Source: Eubacteriales bacterium
Lineage (GTDB): Bacteria; Bacillota_A; Clostridia; Christensenellales; Aristaeellaceae
NCBI GenBank assembly: GCA_029974855.1
Contig: JARKQO010000527.1
Coordinates: forward strand, 1-24,720
Length of the DNA stretch: 24,720 nucleotides
Direction: 5' to 3'
In this document: one piece after another, positions 7,590 to 14,953 of the stretch
Layout of the letters: each line of letters starts with the position of its first letter
Position numbering within the stretch: the first letter of the stretch is position 1
Translations under genes and position numbers: made by a program
Notes under the pieces: generated by a model
Database searches by the model: none
Seen by the model: the letters and a program-made list of their open reading frames with translations, nothing else
Told to the model about the DNA's origin: nothing

Positions 7590-9020
7590 ATGCTCGCTGA
7601 TAGGAAAATCAAGCTGGGGGTGGCGCCAACCCGGCGGGAGGATTTGAATTTCCCGGTAGCCATGGCGTTGGCCCAAAAGGACCCGGTGATCCAAAAGCTG
7701 AGGGAGCTTGGCGTTGACTTTGTAGGGCTGGACGACGTGTGCAAGGATGGCTTGCTGGTTTCCCTGGAGGACCTGGAGGCGGCGAAACGGAAATTCCAGG
7801 CCGAGGGGATCGACGCGCTGTTTATCCCCACGGTTGTGTTTGGGGCCGAGGGGCCGGTATCGCTGCTGGCAAAGGCGCTGATGCTGCCCACCCTGCTGTG
7901 GGGCCCCCGGGACCCGGAGGGCAGGGGCGCCACCGGAAAGGCCGGCCTTGGCATCTATACCATCGGAAAAAGCCTCCGCCGGCTGGGGGTCCCCTTTACC
8001 TTCATGGGCACCTGCTCGGTGGAGGACCGGCTCTTTTCCGAAGGGATCGCCGCGTTTTTGGCGGCGGCAAACCTGGTCAAAACCATCCGGCAAACCCGCA
8101 TCCTTCAGGTGGGGCCCAGGCCCGAATCCTTTTGGTCCGTGATCGTGGACGAGGGGATGCTGATGGAAAAGCTGGGCATCCCGGTGTACCCCATTGCCCT
8201 GCCGGAGCTGTTTGACCGGTTCACGGAGGTCTCCAAGACCGAGGTTTCCCATATCCAGGAAATTGTGGCCGAGCTGAAAAGGCGCACCATCATCAAAACC
8301 AACGAGCAAATCATCGCCAAGTCGGCGGCCATGGCCATCACCTTGGAAAGCCTGGTAAAGGAAACCCACTCCAACGCCGTGGCCATCCAGTGCTGGCACG
8401 CCTTGCCCAAAGCTTTGGGCATCTGGCCCTGCGCCGCCGGCGCCCTGCTGACCGAAAAGGGGATCCCGGTGGCCTGTGAGGGGGACGTATACGGCGCGGT
8501 GTCCTGCGTGATGGCCCAGGCCGCGTCCCGCAACCACGCCTGGCCCATCTTCATGGACTTTGACGGGGTGCACCCGGAGAACCCAAACGCCTTTAACGTG
8601 CACCATTGCGCCATCTCCCCCATCAATTCCTACCAGCACATGCCGGCGCTTTTCCGCCGGGTAAACCCGCCGGAGGAGGATTGGGGCGGCTGCATAGCCG
8701 GGGAGCTAAAGACCTCCGGGGATGTGTCCTTCCTGCGGTTTGACGGGGACAGAAGCCAATATTCCGTTCTGCTGGGCAAGGGAAAGGCCGTCAGCGGGCC
8801 TGCCGCCGCCAGCGGCAACTCCTACGGCTGGTATGAGGTCCAGGACTGGCAGCGGCTGGAGTACCTGCTGGCCACCGGCCCCTATATCCACCATGGGGTC
8901 ATCATCTATGACGACATTTTGGTTCCGGTATACGAGGCCTGCAAATACCTGGACATTCATGCGGATTTTGCTTTCGATTCGGAGAAGCAATGGGCGGAAT
9001 CCTTTCTATATCGAGTATAG
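7590..9020 (+). CDS. L-fucose/L-arabinose isomerase family protein, paralogue 1
   Basis: A 476-residue aldose-ketose isomerase of the FucI/AraA fold. The C-terminal active-site region is clear: AIQCWHALPKALGIWPC, GIPVACEGDVYGA, then FMDFDG and GPYIHHG. Glu297, Asp323 and His434/435 are the likely Mn(II) ligands, matching the Glu-Asp-His set known for FucI. The conserved VGPRPESFWSVI segment (174-185) is shared with the next gene. I prefer ATG 7590 to the in-frame ATG 7554, because GGAGGAAGAG precedes it and the N-terminus then aligns with the paralogue (both then read LG-APTRR-DL-FPV). The gene follows transketolase in the same operon; substrate unknown. With no kinase nearby, an unphosphorylated or otherwise charged sugar is likely. 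Confidence 0.9.
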   Translation: MLADRKIKLGVAPTRREDLNFPVAMALAQKDPVIQKLRELGVDFVGLDDVCKDGLLVSLEDLEAAKRKFQAEGIDALFIPTVVFGAEGPVSLLAKALMLPTLLWGPRDPEGRGATGKAGLGIYTIGKSLRRLGVPFTFMGTCSVEDRLFSEGIAAFLAAANLVKTIRQTRILQVGPRPESFWSVIVDEGMLMEKLGIPVYPIALPELFDRFTEVSKTEVSHIQEIVAELKRRTIIKTNEQIIAKSAAMAITLESLVKETHSNAVAIQCWHALPKALGIWPCAAGALLTEKGIPVACEGDVYGAVSCVMAQAASRNHAWPIFMDFDGVHPENPNAFNVHHCAISPINSYQHMPALFRRVNPPEEDWGGCIAGELKTSGDVSFLRFDGDRSQYSVLLGKGKAVSGPAAASGNSYGWYEVQDWQRLEYLLATGPYIHHGVIIYDDILVPVYEACKYLDIHADFAFDSEKQWAESFLYRV

Positions 9021-9035
9021 CGCAGGAGGAAAACC

Positions 9036-10472
9036 GTGATATATCCTGACAACCGTATCTTGCTGGGCCTTGCCCCCACCAGGCGCGACGATCTGACCTT
9101 CCCTGTGGAAACGGCGTTGGAAAACAAGAAAATGCTGTTTGCCCACCTGGACAAACTGGGCATCGAATACGTACACCTGGACGACGTGTGCCCGGACGGA
9201 ATGCTGGTGACCTTGGAGGACGTGGCGGCGGCGGAAAAAAAGTTCCGCCAGGAAGGGGTCCACGCCGTCTTCACAGCCTTTACGAACTTTGGCTGCGAGG
9301 GAGCCGTTTCCATGCTGGCCAGGGCCATGAACCTGCCGCTGCTGCTGTGGGGGCCCCGGGAGTATGAGGGCTTCGGGTATGAGGGGAAATGCACCATCGG
9401 CTTGTACGCGGCGGGCAAGGACCTGCTGAGGATGGGGTGCGTGTTCTCCTACATCCCAAACTGCTACCTGGAGGACGAGTTATTTGAGCGGGGCCTGCGC
9501 ACCTTCCTCGCGGCCGCCAATGTGCTGAAGGAATTCCGCCGCGCCCGGATTTTGCAGGTGGGGCCCAGGCCGGAATCCTTCTGGTCGGTGATCTTCAACG
9601 AGGGAGAGCTTTTGGAGCGCTTCAAAATACCGGTGTACCCCCTGTCCTTGCAGGAGCTGTTCGACGAGATGCAGAGGGTTTTGGAAAACCACCGGGGCGA
9701 CGTGGACGCCATCGTGGAGAGCCTTCGCCAACGCACAAGCTGCTTTGTGGCGGACGAGGAGGTGGTGGTGAAGTCGGCGGCCATGAAGATCGCGCTGGAG
9801 GGGTTCGCCCGGCAAACCCAGTCCACCGGCATCGCGATCCAGTGCTGGTATGCCATGCAAAAGGCCGTGGGCATATGGCCCTGTACGGCGGGCTCCTTGC
9901 TGACGGAAATGGGAATCCCGGTGGCCTGCGAGACGGACGTGCTGGGCGCGCTGTCCTGCGTCATGGCCCAGGCCGCCACCATGGGCCGGTGCCACCCCTT
10001 CTTTGTGGACTGGGGATGGCGCCACCCGGACAACCCAAAGGCCCTGAGCCTGGTGCACTGCGGCATCACCCCCATCGCCAACTTTGCCGAAATGCCCTGC
10101 ATCGCCAAGCGCAGGCCCCCCTGGAACCAGGCGTGGGGCGGCGGGGTCTCCGGGCTGGTAAAGCCGGGCGACAACATGAGCTATCTGCGCATGGACAGCC
10201 TGAACGGGGAGTACAGCGTGCTGCTTGGGGGGGCCAAGTCTGTGGACGGCCCGGTGATATCCCCCGCGTCTTATTTATGGATTGAGGTGCCCAATCTGCT
10301 GGAGCTGGACTATAAGCTGACGGTGGGCCCCTATATCCACCACTGCGTGTTTGTGCACGAGGACATTCTGCCGGTGATGAGCGAGGCCCTGCGCTACATG
10401 GCGGGCATAAAGCCGGACTTTGTCTTTGAGGAGGAGCGCAAAAGGGCCCAGCGGTTCTTTTTCACCGATTAA
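9036..10472 (+). CDS. L-fucose/L-arabinose isomerase family protein, paralogue 2
   Basis: A 478-residue tandem paralogue of the preceding isomerase, colinear along its whole length with roughly half the residues identical by eye. Likely metal ligands are conserved: Glu299 (GIPVACETD), Asp325 (FFVDWGW) and His435/436 (GPYIHHC). Segments near the active site differ (MDFDGVHPENPN against VDWGWRHPDNPK; VYGAVS against VLGALS; RRVNPPEEDWGG against KRRPPWNQAWGG), suggesting a different substrate or chain length. The start is GTG 9036 with AGGAGG at 9024-9029, 6 nt away. Only 15 bp separate it from paralogue 1. It is the last enzyme before the transport genes of the same cluster. The reaction is inferred from family only. 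Confidence 0.9.
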   Translation: MIYPDNRILLGLAPTRRDDLTFPVETALENKKMLFAHLDKLGIEYVHLDDVCPDGMLVTLEDVAAAEKKFRQEGVHAVFTAFTNFGCEGAVSMLARAMNLPLLLWGPREYEGFGYEGKCTIGLYAAGKDLLRMGCVFSYIPNCYLEDELFERGLRTFLAAANVLKEFRRARILQVGPRPESFWSVIFNEGELLERFKIPVYPLSLQELFDEMQRVLENHRGDVDAIVESLRQRTSCFVADEEVVVKSAAMKIALEGFARQTQSTGIAIQCWYAMQKAVGIWPCTAGSLLTEMGIPVACETDVLGALSCVMAQAATMGRCHPFFVDWGWRHPDNPKALSLVHCGITPIANFAEMPCIAKRRPPWNQAWGGGVSGLVKPGDNMSYLRMDSLNGEYSVLLGGAKSVDGPVISPASYLWIEVPNLLELDYKLTVGPYIHHCVFVHEDILPVMSEALRYMAGIKPDFVFEEERKRAQRFFFTD

Positions 10473-10494
10473 GCCGTCCCTTGGGAGGGACGGC
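10473..10494 (+). other. Hairpin abutting the isomerase stop codon
   Basis: A perfect 9-bp stem (10473-10481 with 10486-10494) and TGGG loop begin immediately after the TAA. A GC palindrome (10493-10504) adjoins it. There is no T-run, so it is more likely an RNA processing or stabilising element than a full terminator. Confidence 0.6.
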
Positions 10495-10714
10495 CCCCGG
10501 GGGCAAGCCGGGCCCTTACACACCGGGACGACCTGCGCCGTGCTTGGAAGGGATGGGCACGGCATAAGCAAAGGGGCATTCTTCAAAAAAGGAGGTATGT
10601 TGAGCCAAGGGAACAGTCTGCTTCAAAGCGGAAGGTTGTTGGCCAGACAATCAAGCATTCCGCAAAAGAAGGAGGTGTGGGGAACCGGGCGAATAGTACA
10701 ACCAAAACGGCAAT

Positions 10715-10764
10715 ACACCAAGAAGCACCAAGAGGCGGCAAAAGACACCATGAGACACCAAGAA
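10715..10764 (+). repeat. Five degenerate 10-nt tandem units (ACACCAAGAA type)
   Basis: Successive decamers read ACACCAAGAA, GCACCAAGAG, GCGGCAAAAG, ACACCATGAG and ACACCAAGAA. CACCAAG or CACCATG starts at 10716, 10726, 10746 and 10756, in exact 10-nt register with one decayed unit. The array ends directly at the ribosome site of the binding-protein gene. Confidence 0.75.
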
Positions 10765-10776
10765 AGGAAGGTTTCT

Positions 10777-12111
10777 ATGAAAAGAATTAGCGCGCTGTTG
10801 CTGGGGCTGTTGATGATGGTCACCACCTTGGGCGTTCAGGCCATCGCGGCCGAGAGCATCGACATCAATTACATGTGTATTTGGGCGCCTGATTTTGTGA
10901 GCCCGCCCCAAACGGCCCGCAAGGTCCTGCTGGAGGAGTACAAAAAGGCTTGGCCCAATGTGAACTACATCGACAACTCGGTGAACAACGAGGACTACAT
11001 TCAGAAGATCACCCAGCTGAGCATCTCCGACGACCTGCCGGATCTGTTCATGGTGAACGGCGCTCTGTTGAGCATGCTTGTGGACGCCGAGCAGATCGTG
11101 CCGGTAAGCGAATACTACAAAAACCGGCCTGAATGGCAGGCTATGATCCCGGAGGAGCTCTACAACGACTTCACCTACAAGGGCGTCGCCTGGTGTGTGC
11201 CCTACCAGCGCCAGGCCTCCACCTTCCTGTACTGGAACAAAAGCATCTTCAAGGAGTGCGGCGTAGAGGCCCCGCCCAAGACCGTCAGCGAGCTGATTGA
11301 GATGGCCCCCAAATTCCTGGAGAAGGGGTATTATCCCATCGGCTATGGCTCGGTGATTCCCCAGCAGTACAACAACTGCGTTTTGAACACCATGATGCCC
11401 TGCTATGTGGACGACAGCTTTGTGGTGGAAATGTTCGACAACCGGGGCCCGGACAAGACCTTCCTTGACAAGGAGGGCGTGCTGAGGGCTTACCAGGACC
11501 TGTATGCCATGGGCGCCGCCAAGTGCTTTAACCCGGACATCTGCACCATTACCGAGAACGAGGCCTACATGCTGTTCGCCCAGGGGAAATCCGCCATGAC
11601 AGGGTACGGCGGATGGGCCGGCGAGTGGATGGTTCTCAACTGTGACGAGGCCATGCTGGCCGACGGCAATATCGGCGTTACCTACTGGCTGCAGCCGGAT
11701 GAATCCACCCGCCCGGCGGACCACTACACGGTGATGGCCGGCTGGGGCTGGGCCACCAACAAAAAGGTAGTGGAGGAAGGCGGCGAAAAGCTGGAGGCCG
11801 TGCTGGATTTGATGCAGATTTACACGGACAACCGCTATACCCAGGTGGCCATTCAGAATGGCTTCACCCGCGTGCCTGTGCCGGTACCGGAGGGCACCGA
11901 TCTGTCCGGGCTGCACCAGATCGTGCAGGACTACACGGCCCTGACCGACAGCGCCTCTTCCGTGACCCGCGACACGTGGTATAATGTGTTCAAGAGCTCG
12001 GATTTTGTCACCAAGGTTGGCATGATCACCCAGAAGCTGATCTTGAATGAGATTACCCCCGAGCAGGGCGTACAGGATCTGGAAACCGCCTACCAGGAGC
12101 TGGTGGAATGA
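10777..12111 (+). CDS. Sugar ABC transporter substrate-binding protein (family 1, MalE-like)
   Basis: A 444-residue extracytoplasmic binding protein. It starts at ATG 10777 with AAGGAAGG upstream and has a clear signal peptide (MKRISALLLGLLMMVTTLG, then VQAIAAES) with AxA-type cleavage near residue 22-25 and no lipobox cysteine. The mature protein has the expected family 1 pattern: LLEEYKKAWPNVNY, an early YIQKITQLSISDDLPDLF strand-helix, VPYQRQASTFLYWNKSIFKECG, LFAQGKSAMTGYGGWAGEW, and the aromatic GWGWATNKK segment near the sugar site. It delivers substrate to the two permeases that follow. A hairpin lies on each side of the gene, which would suit differential mRNA stability, as is common for binding proteins that need to be in excess. 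Substrate unknown. Confidence 0.93.
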   Translation: MKRISALLLGLLMMVTTLGVQAIAAESIDINYMCIWAPDFVSPPQTARKVLLEEYKKAWPNVNYIDNSVNNEDYIQKITQLSISDDLPDLFMVNGALLSMLVDAEQIVPVSEYYKNRPEWQAMIPEELYNDFTYKGVAWCVPYQRQASTFLYWNKSIFKECGVEAPPKTVSELIEMAPKFLEKGYYPIGYGSVIPQQYNNCVLNTMMPCYVDDSFVVEMFDNRGPDKTFLDKEGVLRAYQDLYAMGAAKCFNPDICTITENEAYMLFAQGKSAMTGYGGWAGEWMVLNCDEAMLADGNIGVTYWLQPDESTRPADHYTVMAGWGWATNKKVVEEGGEKLEAVLDLMQIYTDNRYTQVAIQNGFTRVPVPVPEGTDLSGLHQIVQDYTALTDSASSVTRDTWYNVFKSSDFVTKVGMITQKLILNEITPEQGVQDLETAYQELVE

Positions 12112-12153
12112 TCCCTTGGGCATAGCCCGCCCAGGATAGTATCCGCGAAGATG

Positions 12154-12182
12154 CCCCATGGGGAAGCCGCTTCCCCATGGGG
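12154..12182 (+). other. Perfect 13-bp hairpin between binding-protein and permease genes
   Basis: Arms 12154-12166 and 12170-12182 are exact inverted copies around a CCG loop; each arm itself contains the palindrome CCCCATGGGG. No T-run follows, and the permease genes continue downstream, so it probably protects or separates the binding-protein mRNA rather than ending transcription. Confidence 0.75.
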
Positions 12183-12205
12183 ACACTTGAAAGGATTGGG
12201 GAAGC

Positions 12206-13102
12206 ATGAATGGGGGTATATTTACAACAAAAAAGAGGTATATATATCTGTGGCTGTTGATCCCTGTCCTGTTTTACATTATCTTCCTGATCGCGCCCAT
12301 CATCCTTTCCGCCTTTTACAGCCTTACCAACTGGAAGGGCGGCAAGGGGATGCGCTTCACCGGGATCACGAACTATGTGAAACTGAGCAAAGACAGGGAT
12401 TTCCTGCTGTCGGTACAAAACAACATCTGGCTGATGCTGCTGTGCCTTGGCGGAAACACGCTGCTGGGATACCTCCTGGCCCTGCTGCTGTCGGCAAAAT
12501 ATCTCAGCTTGCGCAAATTGTACCGCTTTGTGCTCTTCCTGCCGGTGATCCTCAGCGGCGTGGTGGTGGGATACCTGTGGAAGATGATCTATAACGAGGT
12601 TCCGGGGCTGCTCAACAGCCTGCTGAACATGATGGGGCTGTCCGGGTGGACCCACCTGTGGCTGGGGGACTCCAAAATCGCCATGACCTCCATATGCGTG
12701 ATCCGAATATGGAAGGTGATTGGCATGCACCTGGTGGTCTATTTGGCGTCCTTGCAGAACATCTCCACAGACGTGATGGAGGCCTCCGAAATCGACGGGG
12801 CCACCGGGATCAAGCGGGCCTGGTATGTGATTACCCCCATGATGTCCGGCACCCTCCGGGTATCTTTGCTGCTGACCATCACGGACAGCCTGAAGATTTT
12901 CGACATCATCTACACCACCACCAAGGGCGGTCCGGCCAACGCGTCCTCCGTCATGTCTTTCCTTACCTACCGAACGGCCTTTGAATTCTTCAATTTCGGA
13001 TATGCCAACGCTATGGCCATTGCGTCGGTCCTCATCGGCACGGCAATTGTGGCGGTAGTCAACTTTGTGGCGCATAAGGGTGAGAATCAATATGGCATAT
13101 AG
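12206..13102 (+). CDS. Sugar ABC transporter permease, MalF/UgpA type
   Basis: A 298-residue membrane subunit. It begins with a short basic N-terminus (FTTKKRY) and a first helix (IYLWLLIPVLFYIIFLIAPIIL), followed by FYSLTNWKG, the usual entry into the periplasmic loop. The EAA loop reads DVMEASEIDGATG with ITPMM at the end, and the KGGPANASSVMSF signature is present. Six helices are expected. The start is ATG 12206 after GGGGAAGC. The stop overlaps the next permease by 11 bp. It works with the binding protein encoded 94 bp upstream; no ATPase is encoded in the cluster, so a shared ATPase elsewhere is inferred. Confidence 0.93.
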   Translation: MNGGIFTTKKRYIYLWLLIPVLFYIIFLIAPIILSAFYSLTNWKGGKGMRFTGITNYVKLSKDRDFLLSVQNNIWLMLLCLGGNTLLGYLLALLLSAKYLSLRKLYRFVLFLPVILSGVVVGYLWKMIYNEVPGLLNSLLNMMGLSGWTHLWLGDSKIAMTSICVIRIWKVIGMHLVVYLASLQNISTDVMEASEIDGATGIKRAWYVITPMMSGTLRVSLLLTITDSLKIFDIIYTTTKGGPANASSVMSFLTYRTAFEFFNFGYANAMAIASVLIGTAIVAVVNFVAHKGENQYGI

Positions 13103-13973
13103 TTCACAGCAAAAGCAGACAATTGTCAGGCACTGCCCACTGCGCAAAGCAGGCACGGCCCTCACACGGATTTTGGTCAATCTGGTCATGACCTTCTTCA
13201 CTGTGATCTCGCTGTATCCCCTGCTTTGGATGGTGCTGTCCTCGTTCAAAACAGGGAAGGACTTTGCGTCCAACATGCTTTGGTTGCCCAGGCAGTTCTA
13301 CCTGGAAAATTACCCCAAGGCAATCAAGGTGACCAACATGGGCACCGCGGCCATGAACTCGTTATACGTCACCGTCAGCGCCACCCTGCTGATTCTGGCC
13401 TTCGCCTTTATCATCGCCTATTTTGTGAACCGCTACCGCTTTCCCGGGCGCAGGGTGGTCTATGGCCTGTTTTTGGTTGGCATGCTGATTCCGGTGTACA
13501 GCTTTTTGGTGCCGGTGTATGTGATGTTCTCCAGGCTGGGCCTTACCAACAGCCTCACAGCTTTGATCCTGCCCAACACGGCGCTGGCCTTGCCCTTGGC
13601 TGTGATCCTCATCGAGAACTTCCTCACCGGAATCCCCATCGATATGGAGGAGGCGGCGCTCATCGACGGCGCAAGCCTGTCCCAGCGCATCCTCCGGGTT
13701 GTATTGCCCTTGGCGTCGCCCATCATCTCCACGCTGCTGATTTTGGAAATCATCTGGGTATGGAACGAGTTTCCCTTTGCGCTTACGCTGATCAACGACG
13801 CCACAAAGCGGACCCTCCCCCTGACCATTTCCAACTTCAAAGGGGAATTCGACATCGACTTCACGCCCCTGTTCGCGGCGCTGGTGATGACCAGCATTCC
13901 GGTGGTAGCCATCTACTTTGCCTTCAGCGAGCGGATCATGGAGGGCATGACGGCCGGGGCCGTCAAGGGGTAG
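13092..13973 (+). CDS. Sugar ABC transporter permease, MalG/UgpE type
   Basis: A 293-residue second permease of the importer. ATG 13092 is preferred over an in-frame ATG at 13065, because AAGGGTGAG precedes it and an 11-bp overlap with the upstream stop is typical for such pairs. The N-terminal cytoplasmic tail is longer than usual (about 30 residues) before the helix LVMTFFTVISLYPLLWMVLS and the SSFKTGKDF segment. The EAA loop is well kept (DMEEAALIDGASLSQR, then VVLPLASP) and the C-terminus ends ERIMEGMTAGAVKG. It is the last gene of the + strand operon and meets the IclR gene tail to tail with one base between the stops; no terminator is visible there. Confidence 0.93.
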   Translation: MAYSSQQKQTIVRHCPLRKAGTALTRILVNLVMTFFTVISLYPLLWMVLSSFKTGKDFASNMLWLPRQFYLENYPKAIKVTNMGTAAMNSLYVTVSATLLILAFAFIIAYFVNRYRFPGRRVVYGLFLVGMLIPVYSFLVPVYVMFSRLGLTNSLTALILPNTALALPLAVILIENFLTGIPIDMEEAALIDGASLSQRILRVVLPLASPIISTLLILEIIWVWNEFPFALTLINDATKRTLPLTISNFKGEFDIDFTPLFAALVMTSIPVVAIYFAFSERIMEGMTAGAVKG

Positions 13974-13974
13974 G

Positions 13975-14802
13975 CTAGTCCTGCTGAACGCTCTCGTTGT
14001 ACTGCAGCTGCTGGGAGATGGTATGGGCGGTGTTTACCAGGTTCGGCACCTGAACGGCCAGGTATTCATCGGTAAGGCGCAGCTTGGGTCCCACGATGTT
14101 GATGGCTGCCACAATGGCGCCGTTGGAATTGAAAATGGGCGAAGCGATGCTTCGGATGCCCACCTCAAACTCCTCATCCTCGGTGGTAAAGCCCCGATGG
14201 GCCACCTGGCGAAGCTGCGGGCCCAGGACATGCCGCGAGGTGATGGTTTGTTCCGTATAGCGCTCCAACGTGTGGGTATCAAAGTACTCGCCCAGCTTCC
14301 AGAAGCTGTAGTTGCTGATGAACAGCTTGCCTGCGGCCGTGGCGTGGATGGGAATCTGCATGCCCACATAGATGGAGGTTGACAGCTGCTGGTGCTTTCC
14401 AAGATTGTATATATCCAGGTACCGGACGCATTCCTTGTCCTGGATCACCAGCCCCACCGACTCGGCGCACTGCTTGCTGAGGCCGGCCAGATGGGACGAG
14501 GCGATCTGCCGGAGGATATTGTTTTGATTGATCTTTGAGGCCACGTCGCACAGCTTGATGGTGAGCGAATACAGCAAGGTCTCCTTGTCCTGGGTGACAT
14601 ATCCGCAGAGGATCAGCGTCTCCAGGAAGCGGTACACCGTCACGTTGTTGTAACCGGTGAGAGCCGCCAGGTCTTTGAGGCGGATGGGGTTCTTGTATTC
14701 GGCCATGGTTTCGATGATTTTGAACACTTTCCGGACCGACAGATTATTCTTTCCGGAATCCCCACCGCCGTCATTTTGCCTGTTGGAATGATTGACCTCC
14801 AC
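13975..14802 (-). CDS. IclR family transcriptional regulator
   Basis: A 275-residue regulator. The N-terminal winged helix (about residues 20-85) has the IclR pattern: SVRKVFKIIETMAEYKNP, LKDLAALTGYNNVTVYRFLETL, GYVTQDKETLLYSLT. The C-terminal effector domain shows IHATAAGKLFIS, RGFTTEDEEFEVGIRSIASPIFN and GAIVAAINIVGP, all typical. The start is GTG 14802, with TAGGAG about 9 nt upstream. It has a perfect promoter on its own strand and diverges from a sugar isomerase gene, while converging on the importer operon. That placement suggests it controls the divergent gene and probably the transketolase-isomerase-importer operon, with a sugar or sugar-acid ligand. Targets and ligand are inference. 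Confidence 0.94.
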   Translation of the reverse strand: MEVNHSNRQNDGGGDSGKNNLSVRKVFKIIETMAEYKNPIRLKDLAALTGYNNVTVYRFLETLILCGYVTQDKETLLYSLTIKLCDVASKINQNNILRQIASSHLAGLSKQCAESVGLVIQDKECVRYLDIYNLGKHQQLSTSIYVGMQIPIHATAAGKLFISNYSFWKLGEYFDTHTLERYTEQTITSRHVLGPQLRQVAHRGFTTEDEEFEVGIRSIASPIFNSNGAIVAAINIVGPKLRLTDEYLAVQVPNLVNTAHTISQQLQYNESVQQD

Positions 14803-14858
14803 CGCCGCACGCTCCTACAAAGAAATGAATATGAGTTCCACATCGCCTTGTAAAAATA

Positions 14859-14887
14859 ATTATAATGTATTTCCAGGATAATGTCAA
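14859..14887 (-). promoter_or_regulatory. Consensus promoter of the IclR gene
   Basis: On the - strand TTGACA (14887-14882) and TATAAT (14864-14859) match the sigma-A consensus exactly with a 17-bp spacer. The transcript should begin near 14852, giving a leader of about 50 nt. On the + strand the same A+T core offers TATAAT at 14861-14866, so the divergent gene's promoter may overlap it, but no good + strand -35 is visible. Confidence 0.85.
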
Positions 14888-14953
14888 AAAGCGGTGTACC
14901 CGGGCGGATTGCCCAAGATAACACACCAAAAATAACGATCAAGGAGAAGGTTT

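Larger units (their letters stand above)
10473..10776 (+). other. 304-nt untranslated leader before the binding-protein gene
   Basis: This gap holds a hairpin at its start, two AGGAGG-like motifs set almost directly against start-like triplets (GGAGGTATG at 10591-10599 and GGAGGTGTG near 10672-10680), a 10-nt tandem repeat (10715-10764) and the real ribosome site AAGGAAGG. I find no convincing promoter. The frame is open throughout and in phase with the binding protein, but the translated leader (about 60 residues from ATG 10597) looks like no protein and would sit before an ordinary signal peptide, so I treat it as non-coding. Confidence 0.55.

Noticed and set aside
10473..10504. Intrinsic terminator after the second isomerase
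   Set aside because: The stem is good but no T-run follows, and no convincing promoter is present before the binding-protein gene, so read-through is more likely.
10420..10776. Extending the binding-protein gene upstream to give a product of more than 500 residues
   Set aside because: The frame is open, but the extension overlaps the isomerase end and the repeat array, looks like no protein, and would bury a perfectly normal signal peptide starting at 10777.
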